A stretch of 50,714 nt of DNA from Flavobacteriaceae bacterium. Its GTDB lineage: Bacteria > Bacteroidota > Bacteroidia > Flavobacteriales > Flavobacteriaceae. Of this stretch, positions 8,355-16,653 are shown piece by piece. Where the stretch lies: positions 1 through 50,714 of the forward strand of contig PKEA01000074.1 of assembly GCA_002862805.1 (NCBI GenBank), given 5' to 3'. The notes beneath the pieces were generated by a model. That model saw only the letters and a list, made by a program, of their open reading frames with translations. It made no database searches and had not been told where the DNA came from. A program made the translations under genes and the position numbers. Every line of letters starts with the position of its first letter. The stretch's first letter is position 1.

Positions 8355-8660
8355 ATGAATTGTCCATTGAATTATACAATGAATTTAATAGGAACAAAAT
8401 GGAAACCTTTGGTTTTATTTCATTTACTAGATGGTGCTTTACGTTCTGGAATATTGCAAAAGCAAATTCCTGAAATTTCCAATAAAATGTTTACTCAAAC
8501 AGTAAGAGAATTAGAAAAAGAGGGTTTAATATCTAGAAAAGTTTACCCGGTTGTTCCACCTAGAGTTGAATATAAATTAAGCGAAAGAGGAAAATCTCTA
8601 GAAAATATTTTAAGGAGTTTAGATGCTTGGGGAAAAGAAGATATTAAACATACGATATAA
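8355..8660 (+). CDS. HxlR family transcriptional regulator
   Basis: This is a small winged-helix regulator of about 101 residues. It opens MNCPLNYTMNLIGTKWKPLVLFHLLDG, matching the HxlR family, with a Cys at residue 3 at the place used for redox or electrophile sensing in YodB/HypR-type members. The recognition region is NKMFTQTVRELEKEGLISRKVY and the wing is PPRVEYKLSERG. A TTG 12 bases upstream is also in frame, but the ATG at 8355 gives the usual family N-terminus. It is divergent from the VOC gene, which is its likely target together with itself. Confidence 0.9.
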   Translation: MNCPLNYTMNLIGTKWKPLVLFHLLDGALRSGILQKQIPEISNKMFTQTVRELEKEGLISRKVYPVVPPRVEYKLSERGKSLENILRSLDAWGKEDIKHTI

Positions 8661-8712
8661 TATTTTTTATTAACGTACTTCATTTTATAGTTAAGTACGT
8701 TAATAAAAAATA
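8661..8712. terminator. Perfect 20-bp inverted repeat after hxlR-type gene
   Basis: Bases 8661-8680 and 8693-8712 are perfect reverse complements with a 12-base loop. The arm begins right at the hxlR stop codon, and T-rich and A-rich ends flank a TAACGTACTT core, so it can act as a terminator in both directions. It is longer than most terminators in the window. Confidence 0.7.
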
Positions 8713-8932
8713 ACTCATTTTTATAGGGCAATTTCAATAATTGTTTTTTTTTAGGAGAATGTCTTTTTTTTTTTCTAGTAATTGATCCTATTGGAAATCG
8801 TTATAGTCATTTATATATTGGTCAAATTTCTAATAGGTTTCATTTTTTACTATACTTTAGTTCTAAAATTCTTAAGCTAATTTTGAGAATCAATGCCTAT
8901 AATGTTATTTTTAAAAATGAATGAAAATATGG
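8713..8932. other. Gene-free AT-rich gap
   Basis: The 220 bases between the long inverted repeat and the end of the EptA-like gene contain T-runs at 8742-8751 and 8764-8775. An open stretch reading LVIDPIGNRYSHLYIGQIS on the plus strand lacks a start codon. I see no convincing gene; it may be a decayed remnant. Confidence 0.4.
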
Positions 8933-10462
8933 TTAGTTAGTTTTTTTATAAATACTCATGTTTTCATCATAAATAGGACTTTCAATTGCTAAAAAGTCTA
9001 AAACACTGTGAAAAATATTATGTTGAGATAGTATTCCATTTTGTTTAAGTTGTCTTGTGTTATCAGAATTCCATACGATAAAAGGAATGTCTAATTGCTC
9101 TTTTGGAGCCATACTTGCAGGTATTCCATGCATATATAAGTTGTTTTCGCCTAAAGATTCGCCATGATCTGAAATATAAATCATAGAAGAATTATATTCT
9201 TTTAATTCTTTTAAATTGCCAATTAAATTGGCTAAAATATAGTCGGTATAAACAATAGTATTGTCATACGCATTTATTAACTCATTTTGTGAGCAATTTG
9301 CTAATTCAACACTTTTACATACTGGAGTGAATTTGTTAAATTCAGGCGGATATTTTTTATAATAAGTTGGTCCGTGACTAGTACTTGTGTGTAAAACAAC
9401 CAGAATTTTATTTTTTTTACTTGCTAATATTTGTTCTTTTAAGCCGTTAAGTAAAATTTCATCATAATCGCACCTGTCAGTGTTACAAAGTTTCTTTAAG
9501 TCTTTTTTGTTTTGAAAATTTTCAATTTTAACCGTAGGTTCCCCCCAATTTGTAGTTCTCCAAATTACTTCTACATCATTCCTAAATAAATAATTAGGTA
9601 AAATTTCAAATAACTTACCTGTATTTTTATATTCTAAAATACACTTTACACCTGCAGTTGTATATGTTGCACAAGACTCTGCTTTATAGCTATGGACATT
9701 ATTTATTTGTGAAAGTAGTGGATTGGTATTTTTTTCATATCCGTATAAAGAAAAATTTTCGCTTCTAGCTGATTCTCCGATAACAATTACAGCTATAGAC
9801 TTTTTATTGTCTTTTAGAGTTGCATTTGGTAGCAAAATTTGAGCTTTATTCTTTTTGTATTTTGAATTATAAAAACTTGTTGTATTTACTACATATGACC
9901 ATGGCATTGCCAAGCCACCTAAAGATTTTGAGTTTTTATCTATCCATAACCAATTTGGAGAATTTGCATAAGCAAGAGATAATAGACAAAACAAAGTTAA
10001 AAAGGCATGTGTTAAAAAGCTTTTAACTTTTACTTTTTCGGTTTTAATTTTAAAAAGTAATATACTTGGAATTATCCCTAATAAAATAATATAAACTATT
10101 AAAGTAAAAGAAAAGAAACTGCTAGATTCTTCAAAATTTGTGTTTACAACGTTACCAATCATTGTCTTGTCTATTATAACACCATATGTGTTAACAAAAT
10201 ACAAAGCAATTGCATTGATGTTAAAAAAGAGGACTAAAATCCATTTTCCAACATTACGAAGTAAGTATAAACCTATGTAAAACACAAGAGCATTTAAAAA
10301 TATTGCCAAAACCGTTAAACTAACAAGAAGTACAATGCCATTTAAACTTTTGAGATCTATATTATTACAAACAAATTTATAAAAAGGTAAGTGGTATAAA
10401 ACTAAATTAATAATACTTATTAATAGTGCAAAGTAACTTAGTTTATTTATTTTTTGTAACAT
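8933..10462 (-). CDS. Phosphoethanolamine--lipid A transferase, EptA-like
   Basis: The 509-residue protein has five N-terminal hydrophobic helices (about residues 10-170) and then a periplasmic alkaline-phosphatase-like domain of the sulfatase superfamily. Key signatures are VIVIGESARSENFSLYGY (metal ligand Glu), CATYTTAGVKC (nucleophilic Thr in the TTAG segment), LHTSTSHGPTYY and YISDHGESLGENNLYMHG (Asp-His metal ligands). The linker SPNWLWIDKNSKSLGG is also typical of EptA proteins. EptA moves phosphoethanolamine from phosphatidylethanolamine to lipid A phosphates, reducing negative charge and giving resistance to cationic peptides. Its start codon lies inside the end of the PAP2 phosphatase gene, so the two were probably one lipid A modification operon. 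Confidence 0.9.
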   Translation of the reverse strand: MLQKINKLSYFALLISIINLVLYHLPFYKFVCNNIDLKSLNGIVLLVSLTVLAIFLNALVFYIGLYLLRNVGKWILVLFFNINAIALYFVNTYGVIIDKTMIGNVVNTNFEESSSFFSFTLIVYIILLGIIPSILLFKIKTEKVKVKSFLTHAFLTLFCLLSLAYANSPNWLWIDKNSKSLGGLAMPWSYVVNTTSFYNSKYKKNKAQILLPNATLKDNKKSIAVIVIGESARSENFSLYGYEKNTNPLLSQINNVHSYKAESCATYTTAGVKCILEYKNTGKLFEILPNYLFRNDVEVIWRTTNWGEPTVKIENFQNKKDLKKLCNTDRCDYDEILLNGLKEQILASKKNKILVVLHTSTSHGPTYYKKYPPEFNKFTPVCKSVELANCSQNELINAYDNTIVYTDYILANLIGNLKELKEYNSSMIYISDHGESLGENNLYMHGIPASMAPKEQLDIPFIVWNSDNTRQLKQNGILSQHNIFHSVLDFLAIESPIYDENMSIYKKTN

Positions 10463-11203
10463 AAAAGCGAATCATTAAATATAGCGTTATAACTAAAGAA
10501 GTTAAAGAAATGTAGAAAATAGGTAAATTGATGTCTGTTATTTTTTTTATAATAACTCCTCCAGATATTACTAAAGCCAACATAAAAATTGGAAGTTTGT
10601 TTTTGTCGTTAATCCAATTAAATAGTTTAAAACGATTACTAATTGCAATACCTATAATAGAAATTATAAAACCAATTGTACTTCCAATTATAACATCTAA
10701 AGGATAGTGGCGCCTACACCAACTCTAGAAAAAGTAATAATTAAACCAGCTGAAATAATAAAAAAGGACCAAATAATTTTATAACCAATTTTCTTAGGCA
10801 TAAATGCAAAAAGTAATGTGGTTATAATAATAAAAGCGCAAATAGAATGCCCTGAAGGTAAAGATGTTTTCCCAGTAAGTGTTTTCCCAATTATTGTAAA
10901 ACTATCATGATCAAGCATTGTAGCGGGTCTTGGAACAGCAAATAACTTTTTTAACAAAGCAGAAACAATTAATGAAATAATTGAAGATGTTAATATGGCT
11001 TCCCATAGTTTAGGCCCGTAAATGATAAAAATAGTCAAAAGCGGATAAAATATTAATCCATCTCCTAACTGTGTTAAGTTAAATTGTAAATTTGGAAATT
11101 GTGATAATTTATTGTTTAAATAAAAGAATAAATCTTTTTGAACATAAACATAGTGGTCAATAAAGCTAGAGCCATCATTGTTTATAATAAAATATAAAAT
11201 CAT
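10443..11203 (-). pseudogene. PAP2 family phosphatase (LpxE/LpxF-like), frameshifted
   Basis: Residues 1-168 are intact: several membrane helices, the PAP2 motif 1 KKLFAVPRPA, and motif 2 LPSGHSI. In motif 3 the frame reads SRVGVGA and then hits a stop at 10697. One base inserted between 10709 and 10710 restores SRVGVGAHYPLDVIIG and an open frame to the stop at 10443-10445, giving about 253 residues and overlapping the start of the EptA-like gene by 20 bases. The lost region contains the catalytic His and the DxxxG segment, so the gene as written is broken. Upstream of the ATG the frame stays open for about 33 codons and encodes the hydrophobic stretch LWLLIPPILLLII, but without an ATG, GTG or TTG. 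It would act on lipid A or prenyl phosphates in the membrane. A sequencing error in a short G run is possible. Confidence 0.8.
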
Positions 11204-11518
11204 TATAATTAAAAGTAAAATAGGAGGGATTAATAACCATAATTTTATATTATTAAAATTATTAATTACTTTATTGTTTAACGTAGTTCTGTATAATCGA
11301 GGTTAATTATCTCATTAAATTTTATTGTTTTTTATAAATACTTCTTGTTTTTAATGATAAAAAAACAATAAAATTTGAAATATATATATCATTCTTTCTG
11401 AAAATAATAATTCATAAGAGAAACAAGACAAATATAAATATTTTTTTGAGTTTTAAATATAAAAGAACTAACAGTATTGTTTATTTTAGTTTTTACTTAG
11501 TTAGAATTCTAATAAATA
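11204..11518. other. Intergenic region without a gene
   Basis: These 315 AT-rich bases lie between the broken PAP2 gene and the thioesterase gene. The only coding-like signal is the start-less in-frame extension of the PAP2 gene up to a TAA near 11303-11305. The PAP2 promoter should lie here, but no clear TAnnTTTG box at the right spacing was identified. Confidence 0.4.
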
Positions 11519-12070
11519 TTATTTTAAGCTCACAATTACATTGTAGTTTTTTAGCTGGTCAATTGCTTCTTTCGATTGATGGTCGAAATTATCTTCTAAT
11601 TCTTTATATCTTTTTTTATGATTTATTTTTCGAACGCAATCATAAAAACGGCGTACTTCTTCATAAGAAGTCAGTTCTAGTTTTGGAACATTTACTTTAT
11701 TTCCTTGGTCATCTTTAGCAACCATTGTAAAATAACTAGAGTTACAATGTTTTATTTTTCCTGTTTGAATATTTTCAGAAATTACTCTAATACCTACAAC
11801 CATTGAACTGTTTCCAACATAATTAACGGATGCTTTCAAAGTAACTAATTCACCAATTTCAACCGGGTTTAAAAAGTCTACTGTATCTACAGAAGCTGTT
11901 ACACAATAAGAACCAGAATATTTTGAAGCAGCCGCAAATGCAATTTGATCCATTAATTGTAACAAATAACCACCATGAATTTTTCCGCTGAAATTAGAGT
12001 GCGAAGGCAGCATTAGTTCTGTTAAAGTAATTTTTGATGCTGAAACAGTATTCGATTTTTTTGTAATCAT
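11519..12070 (-). CDS. Acyl-CoA thioesterase, hotdog fold
   Basis: The 183-residue protein has the hotdog domain of the YciA/BACH type. The sequence SNFSGKIHGGYLLQLMDQIAFAAASKY supplies the N/D-x-x-G-xx-HGG motif and the acidic catalytic residue (Asp in LMDQIA) on the long helix, followed by TASVDTVDFLNPVEIGELV and the beta strands. The C-terminal 50 residues are helical and charged. It hydrolyses acyl-CoA to free acid and CoA in the cytoplasm; chain-length preference is unknown. Its ATG overlaps the stop of the preceding 143-aa gene by one base, suggesting translational coupling. Confidence 0.88.
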   Translation of the reverse strand: MITKKSNTVSASKITLTELMLPSHSNFSGKIHGGYLLQLMDQIAFAAASKYSGSYCVTASVDTVDFLNPVEIGELVTLKASVNYVGNSSMVVGIRVISENIQTGKIKHCNSSYFTMVAKDDQGNKVNVPKLELTSYEEVRRFYDCVRKINHKKRYKELEDNFDHQSKEAIDQLKNYNVIVSLK

Positions 12071-12501
12071 TATTCTCTAAAATAGGGTGAAGATTCTTTT
12101 TCTACTTTTGTAATAAAATAGCGTGTATCGCCCCACCAAAAAAATGTTCTGTAGCGTTCTACATATTCCACTTTAACAAAATTACCTTGTAGTTTTTTTA
12201 AACTATCAATAACTGTTGGATGGTTATCCATTACCGAAAATTGAAAAACTTGTGCGCCAGAAATACCTTGGCTAACTTCGCCTTCCCACGTTTTTATAAG
12301 GTATCCTTTTTTACTTATTTTTATTAATTCACCGCTTCTTACACCTTCGCTATATGGCACATAGTACACAAAAGTGAAATATAGTGTGGTAACCAAAGTT
12401 GTCAATAATAAAACATAAAGGAAAAACTTTTTCACAGGATGCATTTTCTTTTTTTCTTTTTGCTCTTTCAATTCGTTAATTTTAGTTGCTGTCGGATTCA
12501 T
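12070..12501 (-). CDS. Conserved single-pass membrane protein of unknown function
   Basis: The 143-residue product has a charged N-terminus (KEQKEKKKMHPVKKFF), one membrane helix (about residues 25-47), and then an extracytoplasmic domain of about 95 residues. That domain has a beta-rich pattern including GYLIKTWEGEVSQG and RTFFWWGDTRYF. Similar proteins follow rmuC in flavobacteria in my recollection, but I know no function. The gene overlaps the end of rmuC by 20 bases and touches the thioesterase gene, so the three genes form one operon. The start could also be an internal Met at residue 20, but the overlap with rmuC favours the long form. Confidence 0.75.
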   Translation of the reverse strand: MNPTATKINELKEQKEKKKMHPVKKFFLYVLLLTTLVTTLYFTFVYYVPYSEGVRSGELIKISKKGYLIKTWEGEVSQGISGAQVFQFSVMDNHPTVIDSLKKLQGNFVKVEYVERYRTFFWWGDTRYFITKVEKESSPYFRE

Positions 12502-13849
12502 TTTCTATAGCTCTTTTAATTATGTTTTCAGGTAAAGCTTTCTTTGCTTTTGCACCCATTTTTTTCAATTTTTCTACTCTATTTACTAAATTTCCAGATC
12601 CATCAACTAATTTGTTCATGGCGTTTCCATATTCAACTTTGGCTTCGTCCATTTTTTTGCCAATTTTAATCAAATCAGAAACAAAACCTTCAAATTTATC
12701 ATACAAAGCTCCAGCTTGTCGGGCAATTTCAATGGCATTTTCTTGTTGCTTTTGGTTCGTCCACATGCTGTCAATAGTTCGTAAAGTGGCCAAAAGAGTA
12801 GAAGGTGTTACAATTACAATATTTTTTTCGAATGCTTTATTATATAAGGTATTGTCTTCATTTAAAGCCAATGCAAATGCAGGTTCAATAGGAATGAAAA
12901 GCAAAACAAAATCAGGACTTTCCATTTCGTAAATGTCTTGATAGTTTTTATCACTCAATTGGTCAACATGTCTTTTTACCGAATTTACATGTTCTTTTAA
13001 GAAAGTTGCTTTTAAATCGTCATCTTCTTCGTTTACAAATCGTTCATAAGCTGTTAAGGAAACTTTAGAATCGACCACCATTTTCTTTCCATCCGGAAGA
13101 TTAATAATTACATCGGGAAGAATTCTTGAACCTTCTTCGTTGGTAAAACTTTGTTGCACTTCATATTCACGCCCTTTCTCTAAACCTGATTTTTCTAAAA
13201 CACGCTCTAAAACTAATTCACCCCAATTTCCTTGCATTTTACTATCGCCTTTTAAAGCTTTTGTAAGGTTAATGGTTTCCTTGCTCATTTGTTCGTTCAT
13301 TTCGCGTAATCCAAGTATTTGTTGGCGCAACGCTGCATGATAATCGATACTTTCTTTATGCGTGTCGTCTACTTTTTTCTCAAATAACTGAATTTTCTCT
13401 TGAAGCGGATTCAAGATATTTTTCATGTTTTCTTTATTCTGTTCCGTAAACTTATTGGTTTTCTCTTCGAGAATTTTATTGGCTAAATTTTCAAATTCTT
13501 TGGTGAACTTTTCTTGAAGTTGTTCTACTTCTTGTTTTTGTTCTTTATTGCGTTCTAATAAATTGTCAAAATCATTTTCTTTTTTCGCCAAATGAATTGC
13601 AAACGCTTCTTTTTCTTTTTGAACAGAATCTTTCTCTAAATTCAATTGAGCTATTACTTTTTCTAACTGGTTTTTATCCGATTGGAATTGGATTTTCAAT
13701 TGTTCTATTTGACCTAATAAACCATTTACACGTTCTTCTAAACCTGATTTTTGTGATTGTGATTCTGCTTTGGAAAGCATTTTACCAATGAAAAAACCAA
13801 GAGCTAAGGCTAAAATGAAAACGGCGATTATTAAAAGTGTTTGCGACAT
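12482..13849 (-). CDS. rmuC: DNA recombination protein RmuC
   Basis: The 455-residue protein has an N-terminal membrane anchor (residues 3-22), a long coiled coil (about 25-190, rich in Glu/Lys/Gln heptads), and then the RmuC core. The core shows KMQGNWGELVLERVLEKSGL, ILPDVIINLPDGKKMVVDSKVSLTAYE and FVLLFIPIEPAFALAL; Asp in LPDV and the Asp-Ser-Lys triad in VVDSKVS fit the PD-(D/E)XK-type core of this family. RmuC limits inversions and rearrangements at short inverted repeats. It is the first gene of the operon with the 143-aa protein and the thioesterase, and is divergent from the pseudouridine synthase gene. Confidence 0.93.
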   Translation of the reverse strand: MSQTLLIIAVFILALALGFFIGKMLSKAESQSQKSGLEERVNGLLGQIEQLKIQFQSDKNQLEKVIAQLNLEKDSVQKEKEAFAIHLAKKENDFDNLLERNKEQKQEVEQLQEKFTKEFENLANKILEEKTNKFTEQNKENMKNILNPLQEKIQLFEKKVDDTHKESIDYHAALRQQILGLREMNEQMSKETINLTKALKGDSKMQGNWGELVLERVLEKSGLEKGREYEVQQSFTNEEGSRILPDVIINLPDGKKMVVDSKVSLTAYERFVNEEDDDLKATFLKEHVNSVKRHVDQLSDKNYQDIYEMESPDFVLLFIPIEPAFALALNEDNTLYNKAFEKNIVIVTPSTLLATLRTIDSMWTNQKQQENAIEIARQAGALYDKFEGFVSDLIKIGKKMDEAKVEYGNAMNKLVDGSGNLVNRVEKLKKMGAKAKKALPENIIKRAIENESDSN

Positions 13850-13926
13850 ATAAAAGTTTTGTAGTTGTAAAATTACATAATAAAATCAATTTAAGAATTG
13901 TATTTTTGTACAAAATTTAAAGCTTC

Positions 13927-14502
13927 ATGCACCGCCATTTTTTATTACACAAACCACATAGTTATTTGAGTCAGTTTGTTAGAGAACAAAAACGAAAGAA
14001 ACGATTATTGGGCGAATTATATCCGTTTCCGGAAGGAACAATGGCAATAGGTCGTTTAGATGAAGATTCAGAAGGTTTATTGTTGCTAACAACTGATGGA
14101 AAGGTAAGCGAACAAGTAAGAAGAAAAACCGTTGAAAAAGAATATTACGCTCAAGTGGACGGAATTATAACTCAAGAAGCAGTTGCTCAATTACAAAACG
14201 GAGTAGAAATAGGAATAAACGGAACAAAATATTTAACTAAAAATTGCAGTTCTAAATTAATTCCAGAATTACCAAGCTATATTGGACCAGGAAGAAGAAT
14301 TAGAGATGAACGTCACGGACCAACGAGTTGGGTTTCGATAACATTGACTGAAGGAAAATTTCGTCAAGTTCGAAAAATGACTGCAGCTGTTGGTTTTCCT
14401 ACGTTGCGATTAATAAGAATAAGAATTGGAAACGTTACTTTAGAAGGTTTAAATGCTGGTGATGTAGTAGAAGTTAAAGAGTTTCAATTGCAAGAACAAT
14501 AA
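13927..14502 (+). CDS. rRNA large subunit pseudouridine synthase, RluE-like
   Basis: The 191-residue protein lacks an S4 domain and contains the RsuA/RluB/E/F catalytic motif GRLDEDSEGLLLLTTDG, with the catalytic Asp in RLD. It also shows KEYYAQV, WVSITLTEGKFRQVRKM and GFPTLRLIRIRIG, the closing signature of this family. It isomerises a uridine in 23S rRNA; in E. coli RluE modifies U2457, but the exact target here is inferred. A TATTTTTG box at 13901-13908 lies close upstream without a good TTG partner. trmL follows after 60 bases in the same direction, so the two RNA-modification genes may form one unit. Confidence 0.9.
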   Translation: MHRHFLLHKPHSYLSQFVREQKRKKRLLGELYPFPEGTMAIGRLDEDSEGLLLLTTDGKVSEQVRRKTVEKEYYAQVDGIITQEAVAQLQNGVEIGINGTKYLTKNCSSKLIPELPSYIGPGRRIRDERHGPTSWVSITLTEGKFRQVRKMTAAVGFPTLRLIRIRIGNVTLEGLNAGDVVEVKEFQLQEQ

Positions 14503-14562
14503 CAATAACAAAAACAAGTTCAATAAGTAACTAATAATTCAAAATTCAAAATTTATTAAAGA

Positions 14563-15018
14563 ATGCTAAACATAGTTTTAATTGAACCTGAAATACCAAA
14601 TAATACAGGAAATATTGGTCGGCTTTGTGTAGGAACCGAAAGTAAACTACATTTAATTCATCCGTTTGGGTTTGAAATTACCGATAAGAATTTGAAACGT
14701 TCAGGATTAGATTATTGGGTACATTTAGATTGGAAAGAATACCAGTCTGTTGCCGAATGGAAAGCTCAAATTCCAGATTTATCTCGAGTTTTCTTAATGA
14801 GTTCACACGCAGATAAAAACTATTTAGAACAAGAATTTCAAGATGGTGATTGGTTGGTTTTTGGTAAAGAAAGTAAAGGTTTAAGTGAAGAGGTTTTAGT
14901 AGAATTTCCAAATCATTTAACGATTCCAATTTCAGAACATGTTAGAAGCTATAATTTAGCGAACTCTGTTGCATTTGTAATTGGAGAAGCAAAAAGGCAA
15001 ATTGGTTTAAAAAAATAA
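14563..15018 (+). CDS. trmL: tRNA (cytidine/uridine-34-2'-O)-methyltransferase TrmL
   Basis: The 151-residue SPOUT methyltransferase begins MLNIVLIEPEIPNNTGNIGR, the N-terminal signature of TrmL. Further signatures are LHLIHPFGFEITDKNLKRSGLDYW, LVFGKESKGLSEE (cofactor knot) and IPISEHVRSYNLANSVAFVIGE. It methylates the ribose of the wobble base 34 in leucine tRNAs using S-adenosylmethionine and works as a dimer. The length equals the E. coli enzyme. A hairpin overlaps the stop codon and separates the gene from the convergent hydrolase gene. Confidence 0.95.
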   Translation: MLNIVLIEPEIPNNTGNIGRLCVGTESKLHLIHPFGFEITDKNLKRSGLDYWVHLDWKEYQSVAEWKAQIPDLSRVFLMSSHADKNYLEQEFQDGDWLVFGKESKGLSEEVLVEFPNHLTIPISEHVRSYNLANSVAFVIGEAKRQIGLKK

Positions 15019-15046
15019 GTCCCGCAATGCGAGACTTTATTTTATT
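15018..15046. terminator. Short bidirectional terminator between convergent genes
   Basis: AGTCCCGC (15018-15025) pairs with GCGAGACT (15029-15036) with one mismatch and an AAT loop, followed by T-rich sequence. It occupies the whole gap between the trmL stop and the stop of the hydrolase gene. Confidence 0.65.
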
Positions 15047-15803
15047 TGAATAATTCTATAAAGAAACTTTTCATGGCTTCCCAACTTCTTTTATCCGCTT
15101 TTTCATTATAAGCAGCGCCTTTACTGTTATCAGTACTTAAGTTTTTATGTGTAAAAGCATGAACTGCGTTTGCGTAGTAATTCATTTGCCAGTCCGCTTT
15201 TGCAGTTCTCATTTCATCCTGAAAAGCACTTATCTCTTTTTGTGAAACATAAGGATCATCAGCTCCATGTAATACCAAAACTTTGGCAGCAATAGGAGTT
15301 GTAATTCTCATTTTATCTTTCCCTAAACCGCCGTGAAAAGACACAACACCTTTTACGTTTAAATTTCCCCTAGCCGCTTCAATTGCACCAGTTCCTCCAA
15401 AACAATAACCGATTACTGCAATTTCGTTTACATTTGCGCCTTGTTTTACCAATTGATCAATGGCTAACTGAATTCTTTTTTGATATTCCTCAGGATTATT
15501 TTTAAAGTAACCTGATAGTTTTGCAGCTTCTTCAGTATTTTTTGGGTTATTTATAGAACCATAAATATCTGCTACAAAAGCATGATACCCTAGCTTTGAT
15601 AGTGCTTCAGCTGATTCTTTTGAATGATCATCAATTCCCATCCAAGCGGGTAAAACGATTACACCAATATTTTTAGGATTTGCCTTTTCAGCTTTGATAA
15701 AGAATCCTTCTAGTTTATCTTTTCCATCTAAATAGGAAACACTTTTAATTTGAGAGTAGCCAACAATTGTTGAAAAAAGGAGTATGATTATATTGAATTT
15801 CAT
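15042..15803 (-). CDS. Exported dienelactone hydrolase family protein
   Basis: The 253-residue alpha/beta hydrolase carries a short signal peptide (MKFNIIILLFSTIVGYSQ). Family motifs are VIVLPAWMGIDDHSKESAEAL, the nucleophile elbow GYCFGGTGA with Cys, VLHGADDPYVS with the acid Asp, and NAVHAFTH with the catalytic His. This is the Cys-His-Asp arrangement of dienelactone hydrolases. The substrate is unknown; location is probably periplasmic because of the signal peptide. It appears to be transcribed alone. Confidence 0.88.
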   Translation of the reverse strand: MKFNIIILLFSTIVGYSQIKSVSYLDGKDKLEGFFIKAEKANPKNIGVIVLPAWMGIDDHSKESAEALSKLGYHAFVADIYGSINNPKNTEEAAKLSGYFKNNPEEYQKRIQLAIDQLVKQGANVNEIAVIGYCFGGTGAIEAARGNLNVKGVVSFHGGLGKDKMRITTPIAAKVLVLHGADDPYVSQKEISAFQDEMRTAKADWQMNYYANAVHAFTHKNLSTDNSKGAAYNEKADKRSWEAMKSFFIELFK

Positions 15804-15866
15804 GTGATTTTTATTTCAGTAAATTTAAGTATAAAAAATACAATTAGAACTAAACAAACCTTAAAG

Positions 15867-16646
15867 TTATACTACTTTAAATTTTCCGATTGTTTTATCA
15901 AACACAATACTTTCATTTTTAAACAACTCGTTGAAAGTATCGTTTGTAATTAAATTACAAGGTTGGTCTTGAACTAGTTTATTTTTAGTTAAGACAATCA
16001 TTTCATCACTTAATTGTATTGCTAAATCAATATCATGTGTAGAATAAAGAATGGTTTTGCCTGTTTCGTGTGTTAGTTTTTGTAAAAGTTTAATTAGAGA
16101 AACTTTGTGAACCAAATCTAAATGTGTTGTAGGTTCGTCCAATATAATCAAAGCAGTATCTTGGGCAAGTGCTCGAGCAATTAACGTTTTTTGCAATTGA
16201 CCGTCGCTAATTTCGTAATGCTTTTTGTGTTTGAATTCTTCAATTCCGGTTAAAGCAATAGCTTCTTCAATTTTAAATTGGTCTTCTTCAGAAAGTTTGC
16301 CTAACCAATTGGTATAAGGTTGTCTTCCTAAAGCAACAATTTCATAAACCGATAAATTGCTTGGCGGTAAAGATTCGGTTAAAACTATACTTAACTCTTG
16401 TGCTAAATCTTTAGGTAAATAGGATTTTATATTTTTGTCATTTAGAAAAACAGTTCCATCTAAAGTTGGAATAATTCCAGTGATGGTTTTTAAAAGTGTC
16501 GATTTTCCAATGCCGTTTGCACCCACTAAAGCTACTAATTTTCCTTTTTGTAATTGAATATCGCAATTTTGGATTATAGTATTGGTTTCGGATTTAGTTT
16601 TGTATCCAATTGAAAGATTTTTGGTATGTAAAACGTTTTGATTCAT
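15867..16646 (-). CDS. btuD: ABC transporter ATP-binding protein, BtuD-type (cobalamin import)
   Basis: The ATPase contains Walker A GANGIGKST, a Q-loop region, the signature ISDGQLQKTLIARAL (a variant of LSGGQ), Walker B LIILDEPTTHLDL and the switch His in YSTHDIDLA. It belongs to the FecE/HmuV/BtuD group that powers import of iron chelates or cobalamin. The context of a BtuC-like permease, a BtuF-like binding protein and a cobalamin riboswitch-controlled receptor favours B12. The ATG at 16646 is preferred over an upstream GTG at 16661, which lies inside the terminal repeat of the GxxExxY unit. The gene is separated from its permease gene by that unit. Confidence 0.85.
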   Translation of the reverse strand: MNQNVLHTKNLSIGYKTKSETNTIIQNCDIQLQKGKLVALVGANGIGKSTLLKTITGIIPTLDGTVFLNDKNIKSYLPKDLAQELSIVLTESLPPSNLSVYEIVALGRQPYTNWLGKLSEEDQFKIEEAIALTGIEEFKHKKHYEISDGQLQKTLIARALAQDTALIILDEPTTHLDLVHKVSLIKLLQKLTHETGKTILYSTHDIDLAIQLSDEMIVLTKNKLVQDQPCNLITNDTFNELFKNESIVFDKTIGKFKVV

Positions 16647-16653
16647 TTTTTTC

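Noticed and set aside
8755..8925. Open frame on the plus strand with LVIDPIGNRYSHLYIGQIS
   Set aside because: No start codon and no family resemblance; at most a remnant, so it is only mentioned in the gap entry.
11446..11718. 90-aa frame on the plus strand
   Set aside because: It lies mostly antisense to the thioesterase gene, which has clear family motifs.
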